Source: Pseudanabaena sp. ABRG5-3 | GTDB lineage: Bacteria; Cyanobacteriota; Cyanobacteriia; Pseudanabaenales; Pseudanabaenaceae | Length of the DNA: 64,000 nucleotides | Assembly (NCBI RefSeq): GCF_003967015.1 | Contig: NZ_AP017560.1 | Coordinates: 1-64,000 of the forward strand | Reading direction: 5' to 3' | Part shown: piece by piece, positions 1-8,100 of the stretch | Numbering within the stretch: the first letter of the stretch is position 1 | Layout of the letters: the number at the start of each line of letters is the position of its first letter | Program-made: the position numbers and the translations under genes | The notes under the pieces: model-generated | What the model was told of the DNA's origin: nothing | The model's input: only the letters and a program-made list of their open reading frames with translations | The model's database searches: none

Positions 1-127
1 AGAATTTATTTTTGAAAGCCTAAAGCAAATTTATGAAACCCTCTTGAATTAAGGGTTATGGCAGCAAAAAGCTTTTTAGATTTTCATCTTCAGGGTTGTC
101 TCTGAGGATTTTATTAAGGGGATGGGA

Positions 128-1795
128 TTATTGACTGACGATGTAGGGGGAAGAAATTGCTTGAATTTGTCCCGATCGCACTAGAGACTGGTAGATGAAC
201 GCAGCAACTTCGGCTCTGGTTGCAGTCTGATTGGGATTTAGAATTTTTAAATTGGGGTAATTGACAACCATCCGATTTTCGGTTGCGGCAGCCACACTAT
301 TACGAGCATAGGCAGGAATAGTGTTTGCATCTGAGTACACTTGTAAGGTTGAGTCAGTGGATTTAGTGGGGGAATAGCCTAGTCCATTGGCTAAAGAAAC
401 TAAAATCTGGACACGGGAAATATTTTCGTTGGGGCGAAATGTAGTGATGGAATAACCAGACATAAATCCTGTGGCGTAGGCTTTTTGAATAGCGGCGGCA
501 GCCCAAAAGTTTGAGGCAACATCAGCGAAAGCCACATTGCTGCGCGTAGCGGGCTTATTCATTGCTTGGCTGAGAATGGCAGCAAATTGTGCTCTCGTCA
601 CAGGATCATTGGGACGAAAACTCCCATCAGGGAAGCCTTTGATAATGTTTCTGGAGGCTAGCTCTTGGATAAAAGTTTGCCCCCAGTAGTTTGCAGGGAC
701 ATCTTTGAAAGCAACTTGAGTAGTTGGAGTTGTAGGAGTAGAAGGTGATGTGATTGGTGATGTTGGTTGGACAAGACTTACGGAGCCTTGGACCCGCTTA
801 GGATCAACTTGGTTGCCGATCGCTACGACGGTGACTCCCGAAGCATTGTTAATATCAGTTTGCTTATTATTTTGAAAAATATTTTGACCAGGGCTAGCAG
901 TTGTACCGAGATCGACTGTAGGCTGACCTTTACGATCTTTCAAGATTACTAATCCGTTTTCTTGGTTATTGGCAATGAGATTATTGCGAAATGATGGTGT
1001 AGATAAATTAGAAACCACGACACCCCCACGGTTATTGACAATACGATTGGAACTCACAGCTACTTTTGAGTTTTGACCGATCGCTAAGCCAAATCCAGTG
1101 TTATCAAAGGTATTCGACTGAATATTTCCTGTACTTGTCCCAACAGCCGAAAGACCATTTGCGCCATTTTTGGTAAAAATGTTGTTGATAATATTGGCGG
1201 AAGTTGCACCTGTTAAGAAAACTCCGTCATGATCAGAGTTAGCAAATGTGTTGTTAGTAATAGTGACATTTTGGGCAGATTCCAACCAAAGAGCATAGCC
1301 CCTAGTATTTTTATTAGTCAGAGTAATACCTTCAATACGAGCGCCATTACCTGCAAGCATGGCAATATTTTGACGAGCAAAAGTGGGACTGATAAAGCCT
1401 CCGCCACCTAAAATAATAATTTCTTGCCCCTGATTAGTGGGATTTCCACGCAAAGTTACACCTGCGGGGATTGTGAGGGGAAATTGTTCTCCTGTTGCAG
1501 TGGAGTAAGTCCCTGATGCTAGTTGAATAATCGCCCCATTTTGTGGATTTTTTTTGAGTGCGGCTGTTATTGATCTCAATGGTTGATTGGCATCAAGTCC
1601 TGAATTAGCATCTGAACCATTGGGGGAAACAAAGATAGTGGTGTTAGCTTGGGCAAGTTGCAGAGTTGAATTTGAGATTGCCGAATTAGTATTTGTAACA
1701 TTCTGGGCGATCGCTACCTCAGTTAATGTGACAATTTGAGATAGTCCAAAAGTCAAAAGAAATGCAAGTCTCAGAGATGTCCGTGAAAATGACAT
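128..1795 (-). CDS. Secreted DUF1565 beta-helix protein with three SLH domains
   Basis: Likely a surface-anchored or outer-membrane-associated protein. Residues 1-30 form a signal peptide ending AIA. About residues 53-330 match the DUF1565 / right-handed parallel beta-helix pattern, with repeated N-N and G-V-x-V rungs and the opening FVSPNGSDANSG typical of that family. A Ser/Thr/Pro linker (about 345-360) leads to three S-layer homology motifs (about 363-412, 420-472, 484-540) with the F-D-V-x-x-x-Y/F-W and TRAQ/TRAE signatures. In cyanobacteria SLH domains usually bind pyruvylated peptidoglycan-linked polymer. The beta-helix could bind or process a polysaccharide, but no catalytic residues can be assigned. 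The gene is monocistronic as far as can be seen; the first 127 bases of the window show nothing recognisable. Confidence 0.88.
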   Translation of the reverse strand: MSFSRTSLRLAFLLTFGLSQIVTLTEVAIAQNVTNTNSAISNSTLQLAQANTTIFVSPNGSDANSGLDANQPLRSITAALKKNPQNGAIIQLASGTYSTATGEQFPLTIPAGVTLRGNPTNQGQEIIILGGGGFISPTFARQNIAMLAGNGARIEGITLTNKNTRGYALWLESAQNVTITNNTFANSDHDGVFLTGATSANIINNIFTKNGANGLSAVGTSTGNIQSNTFDNTGFGLAIGQNSKVAVSSNRIVNNRGGVVVSNLSTPSFRNNLIANNQENGLVILKDRKGQPTVDLGTTASPGQNIFQNNKQTDINNASGVTVVAIGNQVDPKRVQGSVSLVQPTSPITSPSTPTTPTTQVAFKDVPANYWGQTFIQELASRNIIKGFPDGSFRPNDPVTRAQFAAILSQAMNKPATRSNVAFADVASNFWAAAAIQKAYATGFMSGYSITTFRPNENISRVQILVSLANGLGYSPTKSTDSTLQVYSDANTIPAYARNSVAAATENRMVVNYPNLKILNPNQTATRAEVAAFIYQSLVRSGQIQAISSPYIVSQ

Positions 1796-1966
1796 AAATT
1801 TATCCTCTACAATTTATTTAAGTCTCAAACTCTTAAGTCTTGGATGTCGAGCTTGACGCAAAGCCTCTCAAATAGTTTCTTGAGCAGCTTTGAGAGCTAG
1901 GCTCCAAAACTTCAACTAAATATACAGCCAAGTTTTAATTTTGGTTTTGCATTGATCGAGGTATTT

Positions 1967-2275
1967 GTGAGTTCACTTCCTGTTCCATCCCATATCCATT
2001 ACGAGCTTTTACTTCAGTTGCTAGAGCGCCAGACCCTGCCTGCACTGCACAATGAGATGAAGCAACCTCATTTAGGGGCAAAGCTAAATGTTTCGAGAGA
2101 GCATCTTCAGGCTGCAATCATTAATTTACGCAAAGCCTTTGCTTTGCAGAAGCAGGTTGAAGATCTATGCGAATATCACGGCATTCAAGTTTCTTATCGT
2201 TGGTCTCTGAGTGAGTCAGAGCAAGAAATGGGGAAATCATTAAAAGAAATTTCTAGTCCGCATAAAGATTCTTAA
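1967..2275 (+). CDS. Small conserved cyanobacterial protein (DUF5340-like?)
   Basis: A protein of about 100 residues, probably cytoplasmic, with no signal peptide or membrane segment. It has a helical N-terminal segment (HIHYELLLQLLERQTLPAL) and a second predicted helical half ending in YRWSLSESE. I chose the GTG at 1967 because a GAGG Shine-Dalgarno sits five bases upstream; an in-frame TTG at 1952 is possible but lacks one. It resembles short cyanobacterial proteins that I recall as DUF5340, but this is from memory and not certain. Function unknown. It is followed by a palindromic R1 element and is not obviously in an operon. Confidence 0.6.
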   Translation: MSSLPVPSHIHYELLLQLLERQTLPALHNEMKQPHLGAKLNVSREHLQAAIINLRKAFALQKQVEDLCEYHGIQVSYRWSLSESEQEMGKSLKEISSPHKDS

Positions 2276-2292
2276 GCATTGCAAAGCAAGAC

Positions 2293-2408
2293 TATAGCTG
2301 TCGCCGCTTGGTGTAAAACAAAATCAAAATCCAGAATACGAGTGGCGGCGCTTCGTGCCGCCACTCGTATTCTGGATTTGTGTCCTAACCAGACTGGTTA
2401 TAGCTATA
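2293..2408. repeat. R1 palindromic MITE-like element, copy a (116 bp)
   Basis: Terminal inverted repeats TATAGCTGTCGCC and GGTTATAGCTATA flank a perfect inner hairpin: 22-base arms at 2328-2349 and 2357-2378, loop GCTTCGT. The same 116-bp plan recurs at 44836-44951, and related copies lie at 62800-62914 and 63349-63440. There is no coding capacity. Confidence 0.85.
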
Positions 2409-2495
2409 TGTCTTTGGACTTGAGTTTGTAAAAGTTGAACGCAATTGTGACGAAATTGTTACAATGTGGGGGAGAGTTATTTGTAAATATTAAAT

Positions 2496-3938
2496 ATGGT
2501 TCAGACTGCATCGCCTACTTTTTCCCGTGAAGATTGGCAAAAGGGATATGAGTCTCTGCGTACTGAGCAAGCTTATTGGATTGATGAAATTGAGGGGGCA
2601 ATTCCTTTAGAGCTAGAAGGAACTTTATTCCGAAATGGACCTGGGCAGCTTGATATCAATGGTCAGAAATATGGACATCCCTTTGATGGTGATGGGATGA
2701 TCTGCGCGATCGCCTTTAAGGATGGCAAGGCACATTTTGCGAATCAATTTGTAAAAACACCTGAATTTTTAGCTGAGCAGAAAGCAGGGAAAATTTTATA
2801 TCGGGGTGTATTTGGGACACAGAAGGCTGGAGGTTGGCTGAGTAATATTTTTGATTTGCGGAATAAAAATGTTGCTAATACCAATGTGGTTTATCAGGGC
2901 GGCAAGTTACTAGCTTTATGGGAAGCAGCACACCCTTACTCTCTCAATCCTCAAAATTTAGACACGGTGGGGTTAGAAAATTTTGGCGGTAAGTTAGGGG
3001 CAGGAGAGGTTTTTACCGCCCATCCTCGCAAAGACGATCGCACAGGGGATCTATGGGGATTTGGGGTACAACCAGGACCTAAGTCCACGATTTCGATCTA
3101 TCGGATTACACCTCAAGGTGAATTATCAACCGAATCTCAGGTTAAGGTTGCAGGATTTTGCTTCCTACATGATTTTGCCTACACGCCTAACTATCGGATT
3201 TTTATGCAGAATCCTGTTGCTTTCAAGCCTTTGCCATTTATTTTGGGATTAGCGACCGCAGGAGAATGTATTGAGTTAAAGCCCAATACATCTAGTCAAT
3301 TTTTGCTGATCGATCGCCAAGGTAATTTACAAACTATAGAAACCGATCCTTGTTTTGTCTTTCATCATTGCAATGCCTTTGAACGAGGTGATGAAATTAT
3401 TGTGGATTCGGTTTGCTATCCTGACTATCCAAAATTAGAACCAAATACAGATTTTCGAGAAATCGATTTTGACAAGGTAATTGCAGGGCAGCTATGGCGC
3501 TTTAGGATTAATCCCAAACTTGGCACAGTGAACCGAGAATTAATCTTAGAAAGATCCTGTGAGTTTCCTGTAGTACATCCCCGTTGTGTAGGACAAGAAT
3601 ATCATTATGCCTATATTGGCGCGATCGCAAAGGAATCAGGTAATGCACCTTTGCAAATGATTGCAAAAGTCGATATGAACACTGGCAAGCAAGAATTTCA
3701 CAATTTTGCGCCACGCGGTTTTATTAGTGAACCAATTTTTGTACCACGCGATCATAGTGCAACTAGTGCAGAAGATGATGGATGGGTTCTGACTTTAGTT
3801 TTTAATGCTGAACACAACCGCTCTGATCTAGTGATCCTTGATGCTCAGAATATTTCTGGTAGACCTGTAGCGACTCTGCATTTAAAGCATCATGTCCCCT
3901 ATGGGTTGCATGGCACTTTCACGCAGGAAATTTTCTAG
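2496..3938 (+). CDS. Carotenoid/apocarotenoid cleavage oxygenase
   Basis: Member of the RPE65 / carotenoid cleavage dioxygenase family, a seven-bladed beta-propeller with a non-heme iron. The 480-residue length matches Synechocystis ACO (Diox1), which cuts apocarotenals to retinal. The four iron-ligand histidines are in the expected contexts: H176 (FTAHPRKD), H225 (FLHDFAYT), H290/H291 (FVFHHCNAF) and H472 (YGLHGTF). The N-terminal NGPG and HPFDGDGM motifs are also present. The substrate could be an apocarotenoid or a full-length carotenoid; sequence alone does not decide. The start is ATG at 2496. A strong terminator follows at once, so it is probably transcribed alone. Confidence 0.93.
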   Translation: MVQTASPTFSREDWQKGYESLRTEQAYWIDEIEGAIPLELEGTLFRNGPGQLDINGQKYGHPFDGDGMICAIAFKDGKAHFANQFVKTPEFLAEQKAGKILYRGVFGTQKAGGWLSNIFDLRNKNVANTNVVYQGGKLLALWEAAHPYSLNPQNLDTVGLENFGGKLGAGEVFTAHPRKDDRTGDLWGFGVQPGPKSTISIYRITPQGELSTESQVKVAGFCFLHDFAYTPNYRIFMQNPVAFKPLPFILGLATAGECIELKPNTSSQFLLIDRQGNLQTIETDPCFVFHHCNAFERGDEIIVDSVCYPDYPKLEPNTDFREIDFDKVIAGQLWRFRINPKLGTVNRELILERSCEFPVVHPRCVGQEYHYAYIGAIAKESGNAPLQMIAKVDMNTGKQEFHNFAPRGFISEPIFVPRDHSATSAEDDGWVLTLVFNAEHNRSDLVILDAQNISGRPVATLHLKHHVPYGLHGTFTQEIF

Positions 3939-3971
3939 GAAAAAAGCGGCGCAATGCGCCACTTTTTTCTT
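3939..3971 (+). terminator. Hairpin terminator after the carotenoid oxygenase gene
   Basis: A run of A, a GC-rich stem with GGCGCAATGCGCC at the tip, then a run of T (3964-3969). It can serve the + strand oxygenase gene and also the converging minus-strand gene ending at 3977. Confidence 0.8.
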
Positions 3972-3976
3972 CACAG

Positions 3977-4381
3977 CTATAAAAAAAGGTCTAACGGGAA
4001 ATGTCCGTGAGTGCCACTATAGCCATCGGTAAAGTCGGTATGAAAAGAAAGCAATACACCGCGATAAGTACCTTTGTAATTATCGGTATGATAGCGACGG
4101 CTGCGCGGATTATATTTTAGATAAATACCATTCGCGATCGCAGGTAAATCAGCTTCGGGCAAATCGTATCGAAAATGCGCCGCATAATTTTGTAAAGTTT
4201 GCAAGGCTTCTTGGGTGCTATCGGCACAGATCCCAAAAATGTGATAATCGGCTTGTTTAGTCAAAAAATCTAGGGCTTCACAGATTTGAGATCGGCGCTC
4301 TGGAGTTGCTGTTTCTGGGTCTAAGTCACTTAATTCCCAGAGAACACGCTCAGCATCGGCGATAGTTAAATTATTGCTCAT
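3977..4381 (-). CDS. DUF1824 family protein
   Basis: A 134-residue soluble protein of the DUF1824 family, found almost only in cyanobacteria and plastid-bearing lineages. Recognisable marks are YLKYNPRSRRYHTD, YRGVLLSFH and the C-terminal GTHGHFPLDLF. Function unknown. It is divergent from the DUF3318 gene at 4417 with only 35 bases between starts, so the two probably share a promoter region. No membrane segments are present. Confidence 0.85.
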   Translation of the reverse strand: MSNNLTIADAERVLWELSDLDPETATPERRSQICEALDFLTKQADYHIFGICADSTQEALQTLQNYAAHFRYDLPEADLPAIANGIYLKYNPRSRRYHTDNYKGTYRGVLLSFHTDFTDGYSGTHGHFPLDLFL

Positions 4382-4416
4382 GGGTTGCGAAGTGAAGGAA
4401 GAAGCTCAATTGTATT

Positions 4417-5028
4417 ATGAACATCAATGAAGAAATCGCGCGTTTGAGAGATTTGCTACCAGCGTCTTGGCGCATGTATACATCGATTAAGTCCAAACCT
4501 GAACAACCTGAGTTACTCTCTAGCCTGCCCATCCTACCTTGGCAAAGAGGAACCCAACTAAATATCAATTTTCGTCTATGGCGACAATTGCCTGAAGCAC
4601 AGAGAGACTTGTTGTTTTTGCATGAGATAAGCTGGCGACAACAGACTAAATGGTTGCAAATAGGTGCTTATCAGGGTATTGCCGCAGTATCTGTAGTTGG
4701 GGGCATCGTTGAAGCAGTACAGGGTGATGTCACAGGCATTGCGATCTCCTTATTATTAGGAACCATCGGTTTTAATCAAATTTTGCGGAGTCACAAAAGC
4801 TCACAAGTACAAGTCCAAGCTGATAATGAAGCGATCAATGTTGCCCAAAAACGTGGCTATAGAGAGGAAGAAGCAGCTCAAGCATTACTCGAAGCTATTC
4901 CTGCGATGGCACGGTTAATTGGACGAAATACACCAGAATTTACAGAATTGATCCGTTGTCAAAATCTAAGAGCGATCGCAGGACTATCAAAAACAACGAT
5001 CCCAGACAAAGAAATTAATGATTTTTAA
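4417..5028 (+). CDS. DUF3318 membrane protein
   Basis: A 203-residue cyanobacterial protein of the DUF3318 type. The N-terminal half is soluble (RLRDLLPASWRM, then ILPWQRG). Around residues 80-125 there are two hydrophobic segments (GIAAVSVVGGIVEAVQG and IAISLLLGTIGFNQIL), and the C-terminal half is helical, with RGYREEEAAQALLEAIPAM and LIRCQNLRAIAGLS. It probably sits in a membrane with two spans. Function unknown. It is divergent from the DUF1824 gene. Confidence 0.82.
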   Translation: MNINEEIARLRDLLPASWRMYTSIKSKPEQPELLSSLPILPWQRGTQLNINFRLWRQLPEAQRDLLFLHEISWRQQTKWLQIGAYQGIAAVSVVGGIVEAVQGDVTGIAISLLLGTIGFNQILRSHKSSQVQVQADNEAINVAQKRGYREEEAAQALLEAIPAMARLIGRNTPEFTELIRCQNLRAIAGLSKTTIPDKEINDF

Positions 5029-5119
5029 GCATATATATGCAGAAAATATAGTGTAAATCCACTAATAGATAACCAAAGAATTGTCACTATCCGTCAACTC
5101 TTTTTGAAGTGGTGCTAGC

Positions 5120-5125
5120 TATAAT
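5120..5125 (+). promoter_or_regulatory. Possible -10 element upstream of the ComFB gene
   Basis: A perfect TATAAT hexamer lies about 95 bases upstream of the tandem ComFB start, inside an AT-rich intergenic stretch. I see no convincing -35 at proper spacing, so it is only a candidate group-2-type promoter. Confidence 0.35.
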
Positions 5126-5220
5126 ACGAAAATATATTTTTATGCTAGTATTTAAGGCTTTATAGGATTAGATGAAGCTGAATCCTAGCGTGTTTAATCC
5201 TCAGTATAAAAGGGTCTCAT

Positions 5221-6240
5221 ATGAGCAGTTGTAGAAATGCCCTAGAAGAACTAGTCATCGAAGAAGCAGAAGCGCAATACAAACGGCTAGGTGCTGATGT
5301 AAAAAAGCGCGTTGATCTCAGTGAGGTGATCGCTTATACGCTAAATCGCTTACCACCAATGTATGCAACTACTCAGCGTGGCTGGGTACAACAGCGTAAA
5401 AAAGCCGATCAGGAGTTAGGGGCAGCGATCGCTAAGACAGTACGTAATGGATTTTTAAGTACTCAAAGTGATGTTTTACGGCAGCAAGACCCAATCCCAG
5501 CTCATGAGCTAATCAGTCAAGCGCGATCGCTAGTTAAATTAAGAAAATTATTTAATAAAGACTATCTCAAGTGGAAAGATGTACCCGATGTTGTGCGTGA
5601 TGCCTTGGATTCAGGTTATTACCAAGGTTTATCTAATGGCACATACATCAGCTTAGATCGACGTAATTCGCTACTAGCTCGCAGCTACGCCGTTCGTCGT
5701 CGAGCAACACCTATTTTAAATAGTTCCTCCAAATCTCCTAAAACTGAGCAAGATATCTCTGCTGAAATTAGGGATTTTGAGTCCTATATGTCAGGAACTG
5801 TTTATCGATATAGCAATATTTTAGAAAGTTTAGTATCCGCGATCGTGGAACGTCGCGTCCAGCGCCTTGACGAAACAATTCAGAAAAAAATCAGCATTGA
5901 TGATGTAGCCGCCTACGTCCTCAATCGATTGCCCCCGATGTATGCCACTAGTCGTCGCGGCTTACAAAGTCTACGCCAGAGGGTCAAGTCAGAGATGACC
6001 AATCAAATTATTAGTATCGTCAAAGAAGCTTTAGTGAAGGTAATTCAAGCCCCTGAACGAGCTTTGTCACCATTACCTTTTGAAAGATTTAATCTCGAAC
6101 TAGAAGACACCCTAGTTCAACTGCGGGAATTGCTCCAAAGAGATGACATTACTTGGCGCAATATCGCCGAGATTGTCGAGGAGTGTTTAAGAACACCTAG
6201 ATCCGATTATCCAGTTTGGCGGGCAAAACATGATGTTTGA
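5221..6240 (+). CDS. Tandem ComFB-domain protein
   Basis: A 339-residue cytoplasmic protein containing two ComFB (late competence development) domains. The first is at about residues 5-80 (NALEELVIEEAEAQYKRL, then YTLNRLPPMYATTQRGW) and the second at about 198-275 (NILESLVSAIVERRVQRL, then YVLNRLPPMYATSRRGL). The NRLPPMY-T-RG core is conserved in both. Each domain is followed by a similar region with a short 'W K/R D/N V/I' motif (LKWKDVPDVVRD; ITWRNIAEIVEE), so the gene looks like an internal duplication of a domain-plus-tail unit. Cyanobacterial ComFB proteins have been reported to bind cyclic dinucleotides (the CdgR type); such a role here is inference. It starts at ATG 5221 after GGGTCTCAT, a weak SD. 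Confidence 0.88.
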   Translation: MSSCRNALEELVIEEAEAQYKRLGADVKKRVDLSEVIAYTLNRLPPMYATTQRGWVQQRKKADQELGAAIAKTVRNGFLSTQSDVLRQQDPIPAHELISQARSLVKLRKLFNKDYLKWKDVPDVVRDALDSGYYQGLSNGTYISLDRRNSLLARSYAVRRRATPILNSSSKSPKTEQDISAEIRDFESYMSGTVYRYSNILESLVSAIVERRVQRLDETIQKKISIDDVAAYVLNRLPPMYATSRRGLQSLRQRVKSEMTNQIISIVKEALVKVIQAPERALSPLPFERFNLELEDTLVQLRELLQRDDITWRNIAEIVEECLRTPRSDYPVWRAKHDV

Positions 6241-6349
6241 TCAAACATCTTTTTCATAAAGAAGAACAGTAATACAACTCTTATTTTTTCGAGATTGCTA
6301 TAGTAACAGTAGTAAATTAATTAAAATCAAACCTCAGCCTACATTTAAT

Positions 6350-6676
6350 ATGCTTAGCCCTATTTTGCAAACTAAAATCGAAAGCCAGATCAAAAACAAC
6401 AAAATCTTCCTTTACATTAAAGGCACACCTCAACAGCCTCAATGTGGATTCTCCGCAGCAGTTGTCCAAGTGTTTAACGCATTAGGACAACCCTATGATT
6501 CTGCAAATATTTTGGAAGACAACGATCTGCGTCAAGGGCTGAAGGAGTTTTCCAGTTGGCCAACTTTTCCTCAAGTGTATATTGATGGCGAGTTTATCGG
6601 TGGTTGTGACATCGTACTGGAACTCAATAATCGCGGTGAACTAGCGCAAATCGTCCAAGAGGCGATCGCTAAGTAA
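6350..6676 (+). CDS. grxD: Monothiol (CGFS-type) glutaredoxin, Grx4 family
   Basis: A 108-residue monothiol glutaredoxin. The active site CGFS starts at C32, preceded by the KGTPQQPQ loop, with the conserved WPTFPQVYIDGEFIGG glutathione-binding stretch and a GGCD turn. The family carries and delivers [2Fe-2S] clusters and commonly partners with BolA. No bolA gene is adjacent here, although many genomes pair them. A strong terminator follows directly. Confidence 0.94.
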   Translation: MLSPILQTKIESQIKNNKIFLYIKGTPQQPQCGFSAAVVQVFNALGQPYDSANILEDNDLRQGLKEFSSWPTFPQVYIDGEFIGGCDIVLELNNRGELAQIVQEAIAK

Positions 6677-6678
6677 AC

Positions 6679-6706
6679 AAAAAAGGGCGCTGAGCGCCCT
6701 TTTTTT
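6679..6706. terminator. Bidirectional terminator between grxD and the MFS gene
   Basis: A-run, stem GGGCGC-TGA-GCGCCC and T-run form a symmetric rho-independent terminator usable from both sides. Its right end overlaps the stop codon of the minus-strand MFS gene. Confidence 0.88.
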
Positions 6707-8000
6707 ATAAGACCTTTTCTAAAGCTCGCCTTGTTCTTTGCCAAGCCCAAGCCCCAAGCCCAAATACGATTAAGCTAAAAACAACTAATACTATTTGAAA
6801 ACCAATTTGTTGTTTCCCACCATTCTGCACCCCAAAAACACCTGTTAAAAAATCTAGCAAGACGGCAATCAAGGCTAAAGGTAAACTAGCTGCAATATTT
6901 TCGCCATTATTCAATAAGCCAAATACCTTGCCACGCATATTTTCAGGAGTATGCTCTTGAATTACGGTTCGCATAGGAATCACAATTAAGGAGCCATTGA
7001 TACCGATGAAAGCACCAATTAACCAAGCAAACCATTGATTAGTGACAAAGGCATACATTAATAGACCTACCGCCATCCCAATAAAACCAATAAATGGCAG
7101 AGGTCGGTGAGTAAATTGCTTACCAAATTTGCCAATGATAAATGCACCGATCGCTAAGCCCACACCCACCGAAGCCACAAATGACCCGAATTCTGCACGA
7201 TTCCCCGTTACTACTTCAGCAAGATTGAGAGATAGCTTTTGCATAGCCCCTAAAACTGCGTACAGCAAAATCATCTGCAACATCGCCCCGCCAATCAGAT
7301 GATTGTGTCGCACATATTGAAAACCATCTCGCAAATCACTCCAGATCCCCGATCCAATTTTTTTAGGATGAATAACTTCATTTTTAGGTAAAGCAAATAA
7401 AAACAAACCCGATATGCAATAAAGACTTCCTAACAAAATTTCACGGCTGTAAGCTGTCGCTTGGGGAAAAAGGCTTAAGGTAAACCCAAGCAAGGGCGAA
7501 CCGATCGCAAAACCGACAATCAATGATCCTACCTCTGTAATTGTGAATAGGGCATTGGCAGCCAGAAGATCGTTCTTCGGCACAATCAACGGAATAACAG
7601 ATTGTTCGGCAGGAGCAAAAAAATTAGTAAGCGTAGAAATAATAAAGGTGAACAGCAACAAAATAACAAGGGAATGCGGAACAAAGGGAATTGCCACAAT
7701 ACAAGCCCCACGCAAAAAGTTACAACAAATCAAAACTTGCCGTTTCTGATGCCAATCCACAAAAATTCCTGCGATCGAACCTAAAAACACCGCAGGTAGA
7801 GTCATCGCAATCATAATTGATGATTCTTTAGTATTTACATCACTGCCCCCATCAGCAACAGCAAGAGCAATCAATAAAATCAAGACAACTTTATCAACTA
7901 GTTGGGCAAGGATTTGCGCAATCCATAGTGCTAAAAATTGACGATTACGCAAAACTGTTAAATAGCCAGCAGTCGAATTTAGATCGGGTTGAGACATCAA
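6705..8000 (-). CDS. MFS transporter (MFS_3 / EntS-like)
   Basis: A 431-residue polytopic inner-membrane protein with about 12 hydrophobic helices. It starts LRNRQFLALWIAQILAQLVD, the typical opening of the MFS_3 group of drug or siderophore exporters. Other marks are the loop FVDWHQKRQVL after helix 2 and the mid-protein motif FAPAEQSVIPLIV (PA..A..P). The substrate cannot be told. It lies downstream of ftsW on the same strand, with a hairpin between, so it is probably transcribed separately. Confidence 0.85.
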   Translation of the reverse strand: MMSQPDLNSTAGYLTVLRNRQFLALWIAQILAQLVDKVVLILLIALAVADGGSDVNTKESSIMIAMTLPAVFLGSIAGIFVDWHQKRQVLICCNFLRGACIVAIPFVPHSLVILLLFTFIISTLTNFFAPAEQSVIPLIVPKNDLLAANALFTITEVGSLIVGFAIGSPLLGFTLSLFPQATAYSREILLGSLYCISGLFLFALPKNEVIHPKKIGSGIWSDLRDGFQYVRHNHLIGGAMLQMILLYAVLGAMQKLSLNLAEVVTGNRAEFGSFVASVGVGLAIGAFIIGKFGKQFTHRPLPFIGFIGMAVGLLMYAFVTNQWFAWLIGAFIGINGSLIVIPMRTVIQEHTPENMRGKVFGLLNNGENIAASLPLALIAVLLDFLTGVFGVQNGGKQQIGFQIVLVVFSLIVFGLGAWAWQRTRRALEKVL

Positions 8001-8043
8001 TTAAGGTGGCTAAAGTAGCATTCAGACAAATATTGTATAGCGA

Positions 8044-8076
8044 TCAGAAAGGCGGCGCGTTGCGCCGCCTTTCTGA
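8044..8076. terminator. Perfect hairpin between ftsW and the MFS gene
   Basis: Fifteen-base perfect arms (TCAGAAAGGCGGCGC and complement) around a GTT loop, just after the end of ftsW. There is no long T-run, so it may be a weak terminator or mRNA-stabilising hairpin. Confidence 0.6.
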
Positions 8077-8100
8077 ATTATTATTTAGGATCTGCTTCAT

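Noticed and set aside
2293-2408. R1 element as a rho-independent terminator
   Set aside because: No T-run, 116-bp length and repetition at other non-terminator places show that it is a repeated element.
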